Positions 34,697 through 43,049 of a stretch of DNA of 64,000 nucleotides are shown piece by piece (position 1 is the first letter of the stretch; every line of letters starts with the position of its first letter). The notes beneath the pieces were generated by a model. It was given only the letters and a program-made list of their open reading frames with translations. It ran no database searches and was not told where the DNA came from. The translations under genes were made by a program, and so were the position numbers. This DNA is from Vibrio sp. DW001 (lineage in GTDB: Bacteria > Pseudomonadota > Gammaproteobacteria > Enterobacterales > Vibrionaceae): positions 1,178,001 through 1,242,000 of the forward strand of contig NZ_CP091976.1 of NCBI RefSeq assembly GCF_029016285.1, read 5' to 3'.

Positions 34697-35866
34697 CTAC
34701 TCGATGGAGCTGAAGTTCCGGTTAAAAAATGAGTAGACCATAATCTGACCGGCAACAATGGCGCAAAACATCAGTAGCGCGGACATACCAATATTTGGTA
34801 TGGGCAAGATAGCGGTGGCAAAAAATGATTCACTTGCCCCGACAATAATTCTACTGCCTGGAACCAAAATAATAATGCCTTGGATAATGTAAACCAAAGG
34901 AGGAACCTCTCGTACTTTACCCGCAGCTAACCCATATAAAGTGATCAGCATGGTACTAATCCAAGTACCTACAACCCAATCAGAAGTAAACCAGTGTGGT
35001 CCCCACATCCCAATTGCGGCGGCAGGTAAACCGATAATGATATCTTTCATGCTCGCGTTAAAAACAATACCGATGGCAACCGATATGCCGATAAGAGCCA
35101 ATACATGCAGGAGCAGAGGGATTTCGTTGGCAAATTCTACCACCGCTGTGTTGTGAGTGATTAAACTGGACAGACTTAAACCCAGTACAATACCGATGAA
35201 TACTTTAATGACCACAAGCGTGCTTTGTGCGAGCAATTCAATGCCTGATCGGAAATCGTTTAACGCCAAACTCCCTAAGGCATTGGTTACAGTAAGGCCG
35301 GGGATAAAAAGCACAATGGATGAGATACATAACGCAAGGGTAGGCAATTGAGGATAATGGGCCGCCATTAATCCGACCAAGAAACTGGCAATAAGCGCAA
35401 CTAAAAACTCGATAAGCAGTGCTTTCTCTCCCTTTAGCGTAACCTGTGCAAGCCAAGCGATTAGGCCCAAAATCGCCGAAATTACGACAGCGAAATATGT
35501 GGTTCCTACCAACATCAAATAGCAAGGCGGTAGCATTATATTGGCGATACACAGCATTCGGTTTGAGTATTTCTCTGCGGGCTTAAACTTTTTTTTAGTA
35601 GAGAATGCCTCTAACGTTGCGACCAAATTGCGCAGGTTAACAGAAGGTGGTTTTTTGGTTTCTATCACTACGTTTTGAATGGGTTTTTCGAAGACAGTGA
35701 TGACTTTAGTTGGCGTTACGTCGATTGAAATATCGACATTACGATTCTTAGCGTACAATTTTGTATATTCAGATACTGAATATGGAGCACAACCAGACTG
35801 GTGTAATCTATCTGAAAACCCCAATATTTCATCATGGGTACGTTCTAACTCACTCTTATTATTCAT
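34697..35866 (-). CDS. ThrE-family threonine/serine exporter-like protein
   Basis: This 389-residue protein fuses the two halves known separately as YjjP and YjjB. The N-terminal ThrE domain has GFSDRLHQSGCAPYSV and, after a polar region of about 100 residues, helices with LCISSIVLFIPGLTVTNAL. The C-terminal ThrE_2 domain carries VYIIQGIIILVPGSRI. Related proteins export threonine and serine or, for YjjPB, succinate. About ten membrane helices are expected. It is a lone gene converging on the chemoreceptor gene. Confidence 0.8.
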   Translation of the reverse strand: MNNKSELERTHDEILGFSDRLHQSGCAPYSVSEYTKLYAKNRNVDISIDVTPTKVITVFEKPIQNVVIETKKPPSVNLRNLVATLEAFSTKKKFKPAEKYSNRMLCIANIMLPPCYLMLVGTTYFAVVISAILGLIAWLAQVTLKGEKALLIEFLVALIASFLVGLMAAHYPQLPTLALCISSIVLFIPGLTVTNALGSLALNDFRSGIELLAQSTLVVIKVFIGIVLGLSLSSLITHNTAVVEFANEIPLLLHVLALIGISVAIGIVFNASMKDIIIGLPAAAIGMWGPHWFTSDWVVGTWISTMLITLYGLAAGKVREVPPLVYIIQGIIILVPGSRIIVGASESFFATAILPIPNIGMSALLMFCAIVAGQIMVYSFFNRNFSSIE

Positions 35867-36897
35867 AACTACTCTATTTTTTATTGGTGTTATACATTAC
35901 CACTAAGCTAAATTCCACCCTAGAATCTAGAGCGGAAGTAACAAATAAAGTAATCGTATTGAGAGGATCTTACCCTACTAGAGCGCGTTATAGTTCTATA
36001 ATATGCTCAATGCAGGATATTAGCTCATTAGGAGGTGCTAGTGTGGTCTGTTTTAGTCAAAACTAAGATAAGCATAGCGGTAGCAATAGAGATCAAACGC
36101 ATCCGTTCTGCTGATAATGAATCTGTACTCTGATTTTTGATTATAGGATAGATTAACATGGCACAGTGGGTAAAGAGTAATGGACAAATGTTCAGTCGAC
36201 ATTGACGTCGAATGGCGAAACACGCGAGTTGAATATTGCAAAAAAGGGAGAGCCTTATACGGTTTAGGTAGACGAATTTGACATGAATAATAACGTTACA
36301 GGAATAGTAATTAAGTTATTCATGTTTGTGGTTAAAATCCGATTTTAACTAAACACTTTGTGCTGGAGAGAAGTACCTTTAACCGCCACTGCTTATTTTA
36401 ACACGATATTCTTAGCCTCCTAGTGATGTATCGTAGTATACCTAATCGCCAGAAAGTACCTACCATTAGGTGATCTTAGATGGATATGTTGATATTTTAT
36501 TGTTCTGAGATCTAACGGTATTTTAAATATAGAATAATACTAACTTGATTGAGCTTAATCACCTTAGTTGGATGAGTTGACGGCCTATCGAGTATAAAAC
36601 TGAGCGTAATGACTAAAACTCAATCTATTTAATAACTTAACTACATTACGATAAAACGTGCCTATTAAGGTGTTTACAGCATGGTAAATAAGAGTAACAT
36701 ATGTAAAAGGCGATGATGTTCCGCCATGTATACTCTAATTCCCCACGTATGCAAAACCGCCCTAAAAAGCTAATGACGTCTGCTAATACACGCAAGAGCA
36801 ATAGGATTATTCCTAGGCTTGTGTATTGACAGCATGTCGATATCCAACCTTTCCTATGCTTATTGCTTTTCTAATATATTGATTTAGAGAGTAAGCA
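35867..36897. other. About 1 kb without a recognised gene
   Basis: No open frame on either strand looks real. A short in-frame run near 36206-36340 (NGETRELNIAKKGEPYTV, stop, VDEFDMNNN) looks like a decayed protein fragment I cannot identify. A structured stem-loop lies at 36785-36827, about 70 bases before the NifU-like gene. The region may be an eroded gene or a long leader. Confidence 0.45.
36785..36827 (+). promoter_or_regulatory. Stem-loop in the leader of the NifU-like/GGGtGRT operon
   Basis: AATACAC-g-CAAG (36785-36796) pairs with CTTGTGTATT (36818-36827) with one bulge, and an inner TAGG/CCTA stem lies within (36802-36815). It could be the terminator of a lost upstream gene or an attenuator. 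No T-run follows. Confidence 0.4.
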
Positions 36898-37590
36898 ATG
36901 AATTATTCTACCGAAGTTCAATCTATGTGCTCCGTTTCACGTGGACCGAGACATATGTCGTCTCCTATTCCTGTCGAAGGGCGCTGGATTTCACCAAAAG
37001 ATGTTATCGCCTTATCCGGGGTTAGTCATGGCGTCGGAGCTTGTGCACCACAGCAAGGCGCCGCAAAACTCACATTGAATACCAAAAACGGCATCATTGA
37101 GGAAGCGCTGATCGAAACGATCGGTTGTTCTGGAATGACACACTCAGCTGCAATGGCTTCGGAAATTCTAACTGGGAAGACGCTTTTAGAGGCAATGAAT
37201 ACTGACTTAGTATGCGATGCCATCAACGTTGCAATGCGAGAAATTTTTCTTCAGTTTGCTTACGGTCGAACTCAAACCGCATTTTCTGAAGGAGGTTTGC
37301 CGATAGGTGCAGGTCTTGAAGATTTAGGAAAAGGATTACGGAGCTCTATCGGTACGCATTACGGAACCAGAATTAAGGGCGCGCGTTATCTTGAAATGGC
37401 AGAAGGTTATGTCCAGTCTATGGCATTGGATGATAATGATGAAATCATTGGTTACCAGTACGTCAATTTAGGCCAAATGATGGGTCTGATCAACGAAGGA
37501 TGTTCCGCAAACGAAGCGGTTGCTAAAGCAACAGGTACCTATGGTAGGTACTCAGAAGCCACGAAAACTATCAATCCTCGACACCAATAA
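36898..37590 (+). CDS. NifU/IscU-like iron-sulfur scaffold protein
   Basis: This 230-residue protein has a central IscU-like fold. C49 lies in GACAPQQG, C77 in ETIGCSGMTHSAAMASEI and C106 in DLVCDAIN; the second matches the GCGSA-type cysteine of scaffolds, followed by GKTLLEA. The third canonical cysteine position (HCS-type) is not evident. It is longer than IscU (about 128 residues), with extra C-terminal sequence. It is paired with the GGGtGRT gene 24 bp downstream. Its role is unknown; cluster carriage or assembly for the partner is an inference. Confidence 0.75.
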   Translation: MNYSTEVQSMCSVSRGPRHMSSPIPVEGRWISPKDVIALSGVSHGVGACAPQQGAAKLTLNTKNGIIEEALIETIGCSGMTHSAAMASEILTGKTLLEAMNTDLVCDAINVAMREIFLQFAYGRTQTAFSEGGLPIGAGLEDLGKGLRSSIGTHYGTRIKGARYLEMAEGYVQSMALDDNDEIIGYQYVNLGQMMGLINEGCSANEAVAKATGTYGRYSEATKTINPRHQ

Positions 37591-37614
37591 CAAGACCTAC
37601 CAAAGGAATATATT

Positions 37615-38613
37615 ATGCCAAAGTTTGAAAATTATGAACGAAGAGAAAAACAAATTCTTACCGCATTGCAGGCTAATGACTTTGATAGTTTGGAGCAGGC
37701 TGAAGAATACTGCCTTGAAAAAAATATTGATCCAAGAAAAATCGTTAAGGAAACGCAGAAAATCGCCTTCGATAATGCAGGGTGGGCATACGTCTTAGGC
37801 GCTGCTATTGCGTTGAAACAGCAGTCCCATACCGCATCAGATGCCGCAAATTATATTGGCGAGGGGCTGCAAGCTTTCTGTATTCCCGGTTCAGTTGCTG
37901 AGCAGCGAAAAGTTGGCTTGGGACATGGTCATTTGGCCGCGCGTTTGCTTAGTGAAACGACAGAATGTTTCTGTTTTCTTGCCGGACATGAGTCATTTGC
38001 CGCGGCGGAAGGTGCGATAAAAATAGCACTTAATGCGAACAAGGTTAGAGATAGAAAGCTGAAAGTTATTCTTATTGGTTTAGGTAAAGACGCGGCGTAT
38101 TTAATTTCTCGTATTAATGGTTTTACCTATGTGGAAACCAAATTTAACTACGACACCAGCGAACTTGTTGAACTGTCTCGTCGCTCTTTTTCTAAAGGTT
38201 CTAATGGAGACATCTTATGTTATGGAGCGGACGATGTCAGAGAGGGTGTTGCAATGATGCATAAAGAAAATGTTCAGGTTTCTATTACAGGTAACTCAAC
38301 CAACCCAACTCGATTCCAACATCCGGTGGCTGGTACCTACAAAAAAGAACGCTTAGAACAGGGACAATCTTTCTTTTCTGTTGCCTCCGGTGGTGGTACA
38401 GGACGCACTCTGCATCCAGATAATGTAGCGGCTGGGCCTGCCTCTTATGGTATGACAGACACGATGGGGCGAATGCACTGCGACGCACAATTTGCTGGTT
38501 CTTCATCTGTACCAGCCCATGTAGAAATGATGGGATTTATCGGTATGGGGAATAACCCAATGGTAGGCGCGACAGTAGCAACAGCCGTTGCTATTGAACA
38601 AGCCATAAACTAA
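37615..38613 (+). CDS. GGGtGRT-family protein, function unknown
   Basis: This 332-residue protein contains the motif GGGTGRT at 259-265, followed by LHPDNVAAGPASYG, DTMGRMHCDAQFAGSS and a C-terminal GFIGMGNNPMVGA. An N-terminal helical region (about 1-60) and a central part with LIGLGKDAAYLISRING and histidine-rich GHGHLAARLL follow. I recognise it as the family named after this motif, known mainly from anaerobes and found beside an iron-sulfur scaffold gene as here. No activity is established to my knowledge. It ends in a perfect 13-bp hairpin. Confidence 0.75.
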   Translation: MPKFENYERREKQILTALQANDFDSLEQAEEYCLEKNIDPRKIVKETQKIAFDNAGWAYVLGAAIALKQQSHTASDAANYIGEGLQAFCIPGSVAEQRKVGLGHGHLAARLLSETTECFCFLAGHESFAAAEGAIKIALNANKVRDRKLKVILIGLGKDAAYLISRINGFTYVETKFNYDTSELVELSRRSFSKGSNGDILCYGADDVREGVAMMHKENVQVSITGNSTNPTRFQHPVAGTYKKERLEQGQSFFSVASGGGTGRTLHPDNVAAGPASYGMTDTMGRMHCDAQFAGSSSVPAHVEMMGFIGMGNNPMVGATVATAVAIEQAIN

Positions 38614-38619
38614 TTCATA

Positions 38620-38649
38620 GATAAGGAAGCCGTTACCGGCTTCCTTATC
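38620..38649 (+). terminator. Hairpin after the GGGtGRT gene
   Basis: GATAAGGAAGCCG (38620-38632) pairs perfectly with CGGCTTCCTTATC (38637-38649) around TTAC. The T-rich tail is short, so read-through into the next small gene is possible. Confidence 0.7.
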
Positions 38650-38673
38650 TTGTACAAATTGAAGGAGTGCCGT

Positions 38674-39009
38674 ATGTTTTTTTGCCATGAGCACCTACCA
38701 GAACAGTTCGATGATATTTTGTTTTACATCGAGGAGCCTTTTCAGATGCCAAGTGAAAAAGCCTTTAGTGCCTCTATTAAGTACCGACTGAATGATGAAG
38801 AGAAACTTTGGAAACGTGTTTGGTATGTCTCCGAATTAGAAACCAAATTAATGGAGGTTGAGCTGGAAGACTCCCCCAAAGAAACGATAAAACTCATTGC
38901 TAACGAGCATAAACATGATTTCAAATGTGATATCAGTAAATACCTCAAACACAATGCCCTTAATTCTGAAATTTGCGATGGTATTTTGGTATTAACTAAG
39001 AAAATGTAG
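38674..39009 (+). CDS. Small hypothetical protein
   Basis: This 111-residue soluble protein starts at ATG 38674, which has AAGGAG seven bases upstream (an ATG at 38650 lies within the hairpin tail). It has acidic and mixed character (FCHEHLPEQFDDILFYIEEP, ASIKYRLNDEEKLWKRVWYV) with a C-terminal HKHDFKCDISKYL. No family is recognised. Its position just after the GGGtGRT terminator suggests possible co-expression by read-through, but this is weak evidence. Confidence 0.6.
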   Translation: MFFCHEHLPEQFDDILFYIEEPFQMPSEKAFSASIKYRLNDEEKLWKRVWYVSELETKLMEVELEDSPKETIKLIANEHKHDFKCDISKYLKHNALNSEICDGILVLTKKM

Positions 39010-39084
39010 AATCCTTGGTTACCTGTCTTGTCGAGAAGGTTCACATTAACGTAGCTTTACTCGAGTACTACACTTACTTCCTTA

Positions 39085-39936
39085 TTAAACAAACTCAATA
39101 TTAGCAATCTTACAGACTTGCCCATGGACCAGTATATGACTAATGGTGTCGCTATCTATTATCAAGTTGATCCCCATCTTGCTTGGGCGTTCTAAAAATC
39201 GGCCCTGAGATAAAGTGAATGGTTGTTTACCTGATACAAGTTTGTGTTTAAAGAGAAAAGCTGCGCAAGGGCCAGCGGCGCTGCCAGTAGCGATATCTTC
39301 AACATTGCCTTGGTTATCCCAAGTCCGCCCTTCAAAATTATTTACATCAAGAATATAGGCAAACTTTGCACCATGTTTTTCTAACAATGCTTCAAAATGG
39401 TTAACCACAATACGAGCATCCTCAATTCCACTGACTATCGGTACGATGAGGTAAGGTAAGCCTGTTGAAATGACTTCCAGAGGATAGGGTGCGATATCCG
39501 CCTGTTTTAAACTCATCGCCGTAATAATTTCGTTGAGTTCATGGTTTCCATATTCTTGAACAAAAAGAGGCTTACCTTGATCCATGGTCACTTGATAATA
39601 GTCAGCATAGGGTTTTGAAGTCAGTTCCACGTGCTGTTGGTTTAATTCTATGTTCCACGTATGAAGGTCATTTGTACCGTACTCTTCATGTAAATGAGCG
39701 CCTAACCCGATTAATGGGTGCCCGGCAAAATCGAGCTCTTCATCTACAGTGAAAATATGTGCACGAAAAGACCCATCTTTCGCTCTTTTCGACAGGAAAA
39801 TGGATTCAAATTGCTTCATTTCGCGTGTAAGAACCAACATTTCATGTTTAGTCAATGAGTCAAAATCATAGAAAATAGTGAGACCATTACCTGTGAGTTT
39901 TTTGTGTGCAAAGACATCAACAAGTTTGCATTTCAT
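39085..39936 (-). CDS. PhzF-family isomerase/epimerase-like protein
   Basis: This 283-residue protein has the phenazine-biosynthesis PhzF fold (diaminopimelate-epimerase-like duplicated domains). Conserved stretches are VDVFAHKKLTGNGL at the start, the catalytic glutamate E44 in KQFESIF, DFAGHPLIG and ATGSAAGPCAAFL. Most bacterial members are of unknown substrate. It is the last of three minus-strand genes (with DUF1772 and NmrA-like) divergent from an AraC regulator. Confidence 0.85.
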   Translation of the reverse strand: MKCKLVDVFAHKKLTGNGLTIFYDFDSLTKHEMLVLTREMKQFESIFLSKRAKDGSFRAHIFTVDEELDFAGHPLIGLGAHLHEEYGTNDLHTWNIELNQQHVELTSKPYADYYQVTMDQGKPLFVQEYGNHELNEIITAMSLKQADIAPYPLEVISTGLPYLIVPIVSGIEDARIVVNHFEALLEKHGAKFAYILDVNNFEGRTWDNQGNVEDIATGSAAGPCAAFLFKHKLVSGKQPFTLSQGRFLERPSKMGINLIIDSDTISHILVHGQVCKIANIEFV

Positions 39937-39987
39937 GAGTCAAAAGTACCTTTTTTGAATAGAGCATTAAATATAGGATTGTCTGCA

Positions 39988-40476
39988 TTAGAATGCTATT
40001 AGTGTGAGTTCAACAGAATAGAGTACAGTGGCAATAGAACTCAACACTGCGCGTATGTGATTCCACTTTATCCATTTGCTGAGGTAATGCAACCATGTCT
40101 TTTCTAATGAAGTGGAGTGTAAATGGGTGCTTTCAAGTAGATTGTTTAGGGGTACACTACCCCCGATAGTGGAGATAAAAGTAGTCATAGTCAGCCCTGC
40201 TGCCAATACACCCAAAGTACTGTCTGGTATTCCTAAACCAAATAAGCTTAAGCTAATGATGAGCAAGCTTGCGAATGCGGAGCCCATGAATAATACCAAA
40301 AAAGGTGGATTCAAAATGAGGCGGTTTATGCGTTGCATGACTTCAGCAGCTGAAGTTGTCGCCATGCCCGCTAATGCGGGCATTACGGTATTTGAAAAAA
40401 TAAAGTAAATACCTGCCAACAACCCTGTCGATATCGCTGCAAAAATATAGAGAGCAATGATCAGATGATGTGACAT
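39988..40476 (-). CDS. DUF1772 membrane protein
   Basis: This 162-residue protein of DUF1772 (anthrone-oxygenase-like) has four predicted helices: residues about 5-28, 50-75, 80-100 and 140-160. A central conserved polar loop holds VPLNNLLESTHLHS. Some members are involved in redox chemistry of polyketides, but most are unassigned. It lies 51 bp from PhzF and 15 bp from the NmrA-like gene, so all three form an operon. Confidence 0.75.
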   Translation of the reverse strand: MSHHLIIALYIFAAISTGLLAGIYFIFSNTVMPALAGMATTSAAEVMQRINRLILNPPFLVLFMGSAFASLLIISLSLFGLGIPDSTLGVLAAGLTMTTFISTIGGSVPLNNLLESTHLHSTSLEKTWLHYLSKWIKWNHIRAVLSSIATVLYSVELTLIAF

Positions 40477-40491
40477 GTTCTGTCTCCATGT

Positions 40492-41316
40492 TTAGATATG
40501 GTCTGTTTTTGGCAGATTGGCGGCATATACTGAAAAGTCGGTCGCGGGTCTTCCAAGAGCTCGTTCAATACCATCACATACCGTTGCGTTGCGGCCATCG
40601 AGTACTTCTTTAAACAAAAAAAGCAACATATTGATCGTCTCTTTTGGAACCTGTTGTAGGGTCAACTGCTCGGTAAAGGTTTCCGCTGATATAGCAAGAA
40701 ACCGAATTTTTTTGCCAGTAGCTTGCGTTAACTCGTCCGCAACATCAGCAAAGGTCAGCAAGCGTGGACCCGTTACTTCATATAATTGACCTCTATGCTT
40801 GGGATCAGTTAAAGCACTTAAAGCGACATCAGCAATATCATTAACATCAATAAAGGGTTCGCCAATATTGTCGACAGGCAGCGCCATTACGCCCGCCTCA
40901 ACCATGCTATTAAACGCACCTTCATTAAAGTTTTGATTAAACCAACTAGCCCGAATTACCGTCCAATCCATTCCTGAGCTTTGGACAATTTGCTCGCAAT
41001 GTTGTGCGGCAGGTTCGCCTCTACCAGACAATAAAACGATATGTTCAGTGCCTGCGCTTTTTGCTATTTTGCAGAAACGGCGAATGGCTGATGGTGCTTG
41101 AGATACCGCAAGGTCTGGGAAATAAGTTAAATAAACAGCCCTGACACCTTGTAGAGCTGGTTTCCATGTTTCTGCGTCGTCCCAGTCAAATACAGGATGC
41201 CCTGAGCGAGAGCCCACTCGTACATTGAGTTCTTTTTCGTGTAAACCTTGTACAACTCGTTTACCTGTCTTGCCCGTGCCACCGATGACTAAGATTGGTG
41301 CGTTAGATTCATTCAT
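40492..41316 (-). CDS. NAD(P)-binding NmrA-family protein
   Basis: This 274-residue protein has a Rossmann motif ILVIGGTGKTGKRV near the N-terminus, YLTYFPDLA, a VLLSGRGEPAA strand and DWTVIRASWFNQNFNE, typical of NmrA-like atypical short-chain dehydrogenases. ATG 41316 is chosen with GAGG upstream; the open frame extends to 41382. It is the first gene of the minus-strand trio beside the divergent AraC gene. It may act as a reductase or redox sensor. Confidence 0.8.
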   Translation of the reverse strand: MNESNAPILVIGGTGKTGKRVVQGLHEKELNVRVGSRSGHPVFDWDDAETWKPALQGVRAVYLTYFPDLAVSQAPSAIRRFCKIAKSAGTEHIVLLSGRGEPAAQHCEQIVQSSGMDWTVIRASWFNQNFNEGAFNSMVEAGVMALPVDNIGEPFIDVNDIADVALSALTDPKHRGQLYEVTGPRLLTFADVADELTQATGKKIRFLAISAETFTEQLTLQQVPKETINMLLFLFKEVLDGRNATVCDGIERALGRPATDFSVYAANLPKTDHI

Positions 41317-41427
41317 GTTTCTTGCCTCGTTGTTTAATTGACGAGTCCAGTGTAATTGAATAAATAGGATGAATGATTGCAAATAGTGCGCTATTGTTGA
41401 TTAATCGTACGGAATGAGTATTTGGTT

Positions 41428-42423
41428 ATGGCGGATAACTTAGAATCATTTGCAATACAGAAGGTTAGAAGTTCTCAACGGTCTGTGGATAGAAGGGCGG
41501 GTGACCCACTAGGGGATATCTTTCACCTGCTTAAAATGAATAGCGTATTTTATACCCGTTCAGAGCTCACGGCGCCTTGGGGGATGGAAATGCCGGAGAT
41601 AGACCAATCGTTCATGTTTCATATCGTGGTCCACGGACATTGTTACGTTGAAGTTGAGGGAGAAAAGACGTCTCTTTCAAAAGGCGATTTCGTTATGGTG
41701 CCTCATGGTTTGGGTCACTGTATTTTCGACCATGCCACATCCTGTCGCGTTCCCTTATTAGAGTTACCAATAGAATCGTTAAGCGACCACTATGAGGTTC
41801 TGTCGTACGGTGGGAAAGGTGAGCAAACCGTGCTGATTTGTGGCGCGGTCAGCTTTGATCATCCGATTGCCTGCAGGTTATTAGCATTGATGCCTCATTT
41901 TATTAAGATTGGTTCTGGTCAAAGTCAGTATCATCACGTCATTCACAGCACCATGTCTATGCTCGCGCAAGAAGCGAAGTATGCGAATGTTGGTGGGGAA
42001 GCCGTGATTACACGTTTAGCCGACATTCTGGTCATACAGTCCCTTCGAGCGTGGTTAGCGCAATTTGAATCCGATCAGAACAGCTGGTTAGCGGCGCTTC
42101 GAGATAAAAGGTTAAGTAAGGCAATGTTGGCTATTCATCATAAACCAGAGGTGAGTTGGACTGTTGAGTCGCTAGCAAACGAAGCCGGTATGTCACGCAC
42201 AACATTTTCGGAACATTTCAAACGGATGGTGGGCGACTCGCCCCTCAATTATCTCACTCAATATCGAATGACTTTAGCGAGCCGTCGACTAATCGGTAGT
42301 CGAGAAAGTGTATTAGACATCGCCTTGAGCTTGGGTTATCAATCAGAGGCGGCATTCAGCAGAGCGTATAAAAAACAAATAGGAGTCCCCCCAAGTACGA
42401 CTCGAAAATGCGGTAAACCTTAA
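41428..42423 (+). CDS. AraC-family regulator with cupin domain
   Basis: This 331-residue protein has an N-terminal cupin (HIVVHGHCYVEVEGEKTSL, MVPHGLGHCIFDH) and C-terminal paired helix-turn-helix motifs (VESLANEAGMSRTTFSEHFK and DIALSLGYQSEAAFSRAYKK). This AraC-type with cupin_6 layout commonly controls adjacent oxidoreductase genes. It is divergent from the NmrA-like gene by 111 bp and is the probable regulator of the PhzF/DUF1772/NmrA trio. TTG 41422 is an alternative start. A terminator follows at 42517. Confidence 0.85.
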   Translation: MADNLESFAIQKVRSSQRSVDRRAGDPLGDIFHLLKMNSVFYTRSELTAPWGMEMPEIDQSFMFHIVVHGHCYVEVEGEKTSLSKGDFVMVPHGLGHCIFDHATSCRVPLLELPIESLSDHYEVLSYGGKGEQTVLICGAVSFDHPIACRLLALMPHFIKIGSGQSQYHHVIHSTMSMLAQEAKYANVGGEAVITRLADILVIQSLRAWLAQFESDQNSWLAALRDKRLSKAMLAIHHKPEVSWTVESLANEAGMSRTTFSEHFKRMVGDSPLNYLTQYRMTLASRRLIGSRESVLDIALSLGYQSEAAFSRAYKKQIGVPPSTTRKCGKP

Positions 42424-42516
42424 CCAGATATCATTCAATTAAGTCAACAGTTCCCCACGTTAATTTGCAGGCATCACCACGAACGCCTACTAAGAACGCG
42501 CCTTCATTTATCCTCT

Positions 42517-42540
42517 GCCAGGCTTTTGTCTGGCGTTTTT
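42517..42540 (+). terminator. Terminator of the AraC gene
   Basis: GCCAGGC (42517-42523) pairs with GTCTGGC (42528-42534) around TTTT, followed by GTTTTT. It is a compact rho-independent terminator. Confidence 0.7.
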
Positions 42541-42776
42541 AATCTCTAACGCTGAAATTAAGAAACGGATGTCGCTTCACAAAATATTGTGACGTTTGAG
42601 CTTTATATGTTGTTAATGAATTCAACTGTAAATCAAATAGATACGAATTTGTATTTAGGTTATTAACGCCATATTAGTTGTTTAGTAGTCCCAATTGAAT
42701 GAACTAACTCACGGAGTTGGATTCGCAGTCTCAGCTAGACTTCTTGGACACTTTTACCAACAGGTTTGGAAATTTC
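42541..42776 (+). promoter_or_regulatory. Leader of the oadGAB operon
   Basis: AT-rich promoter DNA lies between the terminator and oadG. It contains a weak 14/19 match (42605-42623) to the reverse complement of the sequence shared upstream of tctC and citC; too weak to call alone. Confidence 0.35.
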
Positions 42777-43025
42777 ATGAATGAAGGTCCGATAATTCTC
42801 GAAGGCGTAACATTAATGGCTCTTGGCATGGGTTTCGTTTTCTGCTTCTTAGCCTTATTAGTAGGGGCAACGCGCCTGCTATCTTTCGTTGCTATCAAGC
42901 TCCAACCTCCTGCTGCTCCAAACGCCGTGTCGGCAACACGATCTGCGGTCACCACCTCCGATGACACTATGGTTGCTGCCATTACTGCAGCACTTCATCA
43001 CCATAAGAAAAAAATCAGTCAATAG
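42777..43025 (+). CDS. oadG: Oxaloacetate decarboxylase gamma chain
   Basis: This 82-residue single-pass membrane protein anchors OadA to OadB and binds zinc through its C-terminal histidines (ALHHHKKK). One helix, LEGVTLMALGMGFVFCFLALLV, is followed by a proline- and alanine-rich soluble tail. ATG 42777 is chosen because it gives the usual length; the open frame reaches a TTG at 42717. It begins the oadGAB operon. Confidence 0.85.
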   Translation: MNEGPIILEGVTLMALGMGFVFCFLALLVGATRLLSFVAIKLQPPAAPNAVSATRSAVTTSDDTMVAAITAALHHHKKKISQ

Positions 43026-43049
43026 CTGTAAGAATACAGGGAACCTCTA

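Noticed and set aside
42605..42623. Possible fourth copy of the 19-bp citrate motif upstream of oadG
   Set aside because: Only 14 of 19 positions match; in AT-rich DNA this is too weak to claim.
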